This document shows positions 45,944 to 47,335 of a stretch of DNA of 47,335 nt, piece after piece. The DNA comes from Streptomyces sp. NRRL S-31. Its GTDB lineage: Bacteria > Actinomycetota > Actinomycetes > Streptomycetales > Streptomycetaceae. The notes under the pieces were generated by a model. The model was given only the letters and a program-made list of their open reading frames with translations. It did not search any database and was not told where the DNA came from. The translations under genes were made by a program, and so were the position numbers. The stretch's first letter is position 1, and each line of letters begins with the position of its first letter. The stretch is taken from NCBI RefSeq assembly GCF_000718775.1, contig NZ_JOCB01000066.1, forward strand, positions 1 through 47,335, read 5' to 3'.

Positions 45944-47335
45944 CTAGCTCGGGTCGGTGTCGATGATCCCGACCCGGTTGGTCTCGCTCATCAGCGCCGG
46001 GCGCAGGGCGGCGTAGACGTCCTGCGGGGTGACGGCCGTCTTCTTGCCGTTGCCGCGGGTGATGAGGACCCCGTCGAACGCCTGGCCGTAGAGCTGCTGG
46101 AGGGCGTTCAGGTCGGGCTTGTCGACCAGCTTGCCGTCGACGGCGGTGACCTTGAGGAACTTCCACAGCGAGTTCTGCGGGCTCAGCGGCACGGAGTGCG
46201 CCGGGTCCGTCTGCACGGTGACCCGGCCCGACATCGCGGGCTTCGCGAACTCCTTCATCATCCGGTCGACCTCGGCGTCGGAGACCGTCGGCTGCCTGGT
46301 GGTGCTCGGCACGGCGACCGGGGCCGCGTTGTCCGTCTCCACCAGCGTGCGGTAGGCCTGTTCGACCGCCTGCGTCGACCGGGCGGCGTCGACGGCCTTG
46401 CCCGCCTTGCCGTAGACGGCCACGGCCCGGCCGGACTTGAACTCGATGGTGCCGTCGGTGGCCGCGCCCGCGCCCGAGCCGCCCCCGGCCTGCCGGAGGG
46501 CGGCCTGGAGCTTCTCCTCGTCCACCGGCATGACCGGTTCGACCACGCGCTTCTGCCCGAAGAGGGAGCCGACGACGTGGACCGGGTTGTAGTCGCTCTT
46601 GGCGGCTGCGCTCGCCGTGGCCTGGTAGTCGAACTTCAGGCCCGCGTTCTCCGGGGTGAGGGTGACGGTCTTGCCGCCCACGGACAGCTTCAGCGGCTTG
46701 TTCGCCCGGCTGCCGAAGGCGTCGTCCAGCTTCTTGACGGCGTCGTCGCGGGTGCCGCCGCCGATGTCGAGACCGAGCACGGTGGTGCCCTTGGGCACGT
46801 CGGTGTGGTTCATCAGCAGTCCGGCGCCGTAGGCACCGCCCGCGATGACGATCACACCGGCGACGAGCAACACCAGTTTGCTGCGGCCCTTCTTCTTCGG
46901 CTTGGCCGCCGCCTTGGGCGCGGGGGCCGCGGGCTTGGCCGCCGCGGGCGCCGCCGGTCCGGAGCCGGGGGCGTCGAACGGGGACTTGCCCGCGCCGGGG
47001 ACGACCGGCATGCCGCTGGTGACGGTCTGCCCGGAGACGTTGCCTGCGGCCGGCGGGCGGTAGCCGGGCGTGCCCTCGGGGGCGGGCTTCTGCGGGGTGA
47101 GGATCGCGGTGTCGTCGCTGAGCCCGCCGCCGGGGCCGCGTCCGGCGGGGCCGCCGGGCGCGTCGAGGCCGGCGAGGTCGGTCAGGGCGCTGCGCGGCGG
47201 GGTGCCCTGGGCGGCGAAGCCGGTGCCCGCGGGGCCGTCGAAGGGCTCGCCCGCTCCGCTGCCGGGACCGCCCGCGGCGGGCGGGACGAGAGTGCCGTCG
47301 CCGGTGACCGGGCCGCCGGTGGGGCCGGCCGGGCC
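45944..47335 (-). CDS. membrane protein with peptidoglycan-binding-type domain (5' end outside window)
   Basis: The minus strand is open from the stop at 45944-45946 to the window edge, so this is a 463-residue partial protein and the ATG at 47009-47011 is internal. The N-terminal part is disordered (GPAGPTGGPVTGDGTLVPP and similar). A membrane segment (KLVLLVAGVIVIAGGAYGAGLLM) follows, then an extracytoplasmic domain with TTVLGLDIGGGTRDDAVKKL and VTLTPENAGLKFDY, as in PG_binding_4/VanW-type proteins. I recognise the family from Streptomyces but know no assigned function. Confidence 0.8.
   Translation of the reverse strand, partial: GPAGPTGGPVTGDGTLVPPAAGGPGSGAGEPFDGPAGTGFAAQGTPPRSALTDLAGLDAPGGPAGRGPGGGLSDDTAILTPQKPAPEGTPGYRPPAAGNVSGQTVTSGMPVVPGAGKSPFDAPGSGPAAPAAAKPAAPAPKAAAKPKKKGRSKLVLLVAGVIVIAGGAYGAGLLMNHTDVPKGTTVLGLDIGGGTRDDAVKKLDDAFGSRANKPLKLSVGGKTVTLTPENAGLKFDYQATASAAAKSDYNPVHVVGSLFGQKRVVEPVMPVDEEKLQAALRQAGGGSGAGAATDGTIEFKSGRAVAVYGKAGKAVDAARSTQAVEQAYRTLVETDNAAPVAVPSTTRQPTVSDAEVDRMMKEFAKPAMSGRVTVQTDPAHSVPLSPQNSLWKFLKVTAVDGKLVDKPDLNALQQLYGQAFDGVLITRGNGKKTAVTPQDVYAALRPALMSETNRVGIIDTDPS

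Overview
The window is about 47 kb of very GC-rich actinobacterial chromosome, almost certainly from a Streptomyces. The evidence is dense GC-rich third codon positions, frequent GTG starts, GGAGG-type ribosome sites mixed with apparently leaderless genes, and gene families and gene order that I recognise from Streptomyces core chromosomes. No tRNA, rRNA, CRISPR array, prophage or intact insertion sequence was seen. Both ends cut through genes: a minus-strand DUF3152-type protein at 1-658 and a minus-strand peptidoglycan-binding-type membrane protein at 45944-47335. Both keep open frames to the window edge.

Layout. 1-5 kb: DUF3152-type protein, alpha/beta hydrolase, small acidic protein, TetR regulator, DUF3107 protein, small membrane protein and a ferritin-like protein. 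5-10.5 kb: a DEAD-box RNA helicase with a very long basic repeat tail, a second alpha/beta hydrolase, a small MITE-like element and a NYN-domain protein. 10.5-15 kb: a 50-residue protein behind a perfect sigma-R-type promoter, then MarC, PHP phosphoesterase, zinc-ribbon protein, MFS exporter and SUFU-domain protein. 15-21.3 kb: a magnesium-flavoured block (CorA transporter with a long leader, LppX/LprG-like lipoprotein, PRC/MgtE_N/CBS protein, DUF1003 membrane protein) followed by the Mrp Fe-S carrier ATPase. 21.3-25.5 kb: less conserved genes, including a 928-residue multi-span membrane protein. 25.7-31.5 kb: an envelope-stress module on the minus strand (ECF sigma, zinc anti-sigma factor, HtrA protease, TatB), with an O-methyltransferase divergent and a DUF3117 protein beyond it. 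31.8-42.3 kb: enoyl-CoA hydratase, DivIVA-like/Tag pair, FolP2-type DHPS paralogue, LOG protein, DapE, a lysozyme-like exported protein, a secreted Ala/Gly-rich protein, DapC, 7Fe ferredoxin, GNAT acetyltransferase and transglutaminase-like protein. 42.3-45.8 kb: a tightly overlapping ABC exporter plus two-component system operon.

How the genes work together. Sigma and anti-sigma genes overlap by 4 nt and are followed by htrA and tatB, the arrangement I know from the sigE-rseA-htrA-tatB locus of Mycobacterium tuberculosis. The neighbouring O-methyltransferase, mrp, MgtE_N/CBS, corA, tag, folP2, LOG and dapE genes also echo that region, so much of this window looks like old actinobacterial synteny. 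DapE and DapC supply lysine and meso-diaminopimelate for the cell wall. The ABC/kinase/regulator operon carries a perfect inverted repeat upstream that probably binds its own regulator.

The least explained items are the 23-bp inverted-repeat element at 9177-9372 whose end contains a stop codon, the sigma-R-type promoter ahead of the 50-residue protein, the roughly 390-nt leader of corA with a short upstream ORF, the apparent ATT start of the O-methyltransferase, and two protein-coding minisatellites. I did not find a clear new multi-gene defence or biosynthetic system.
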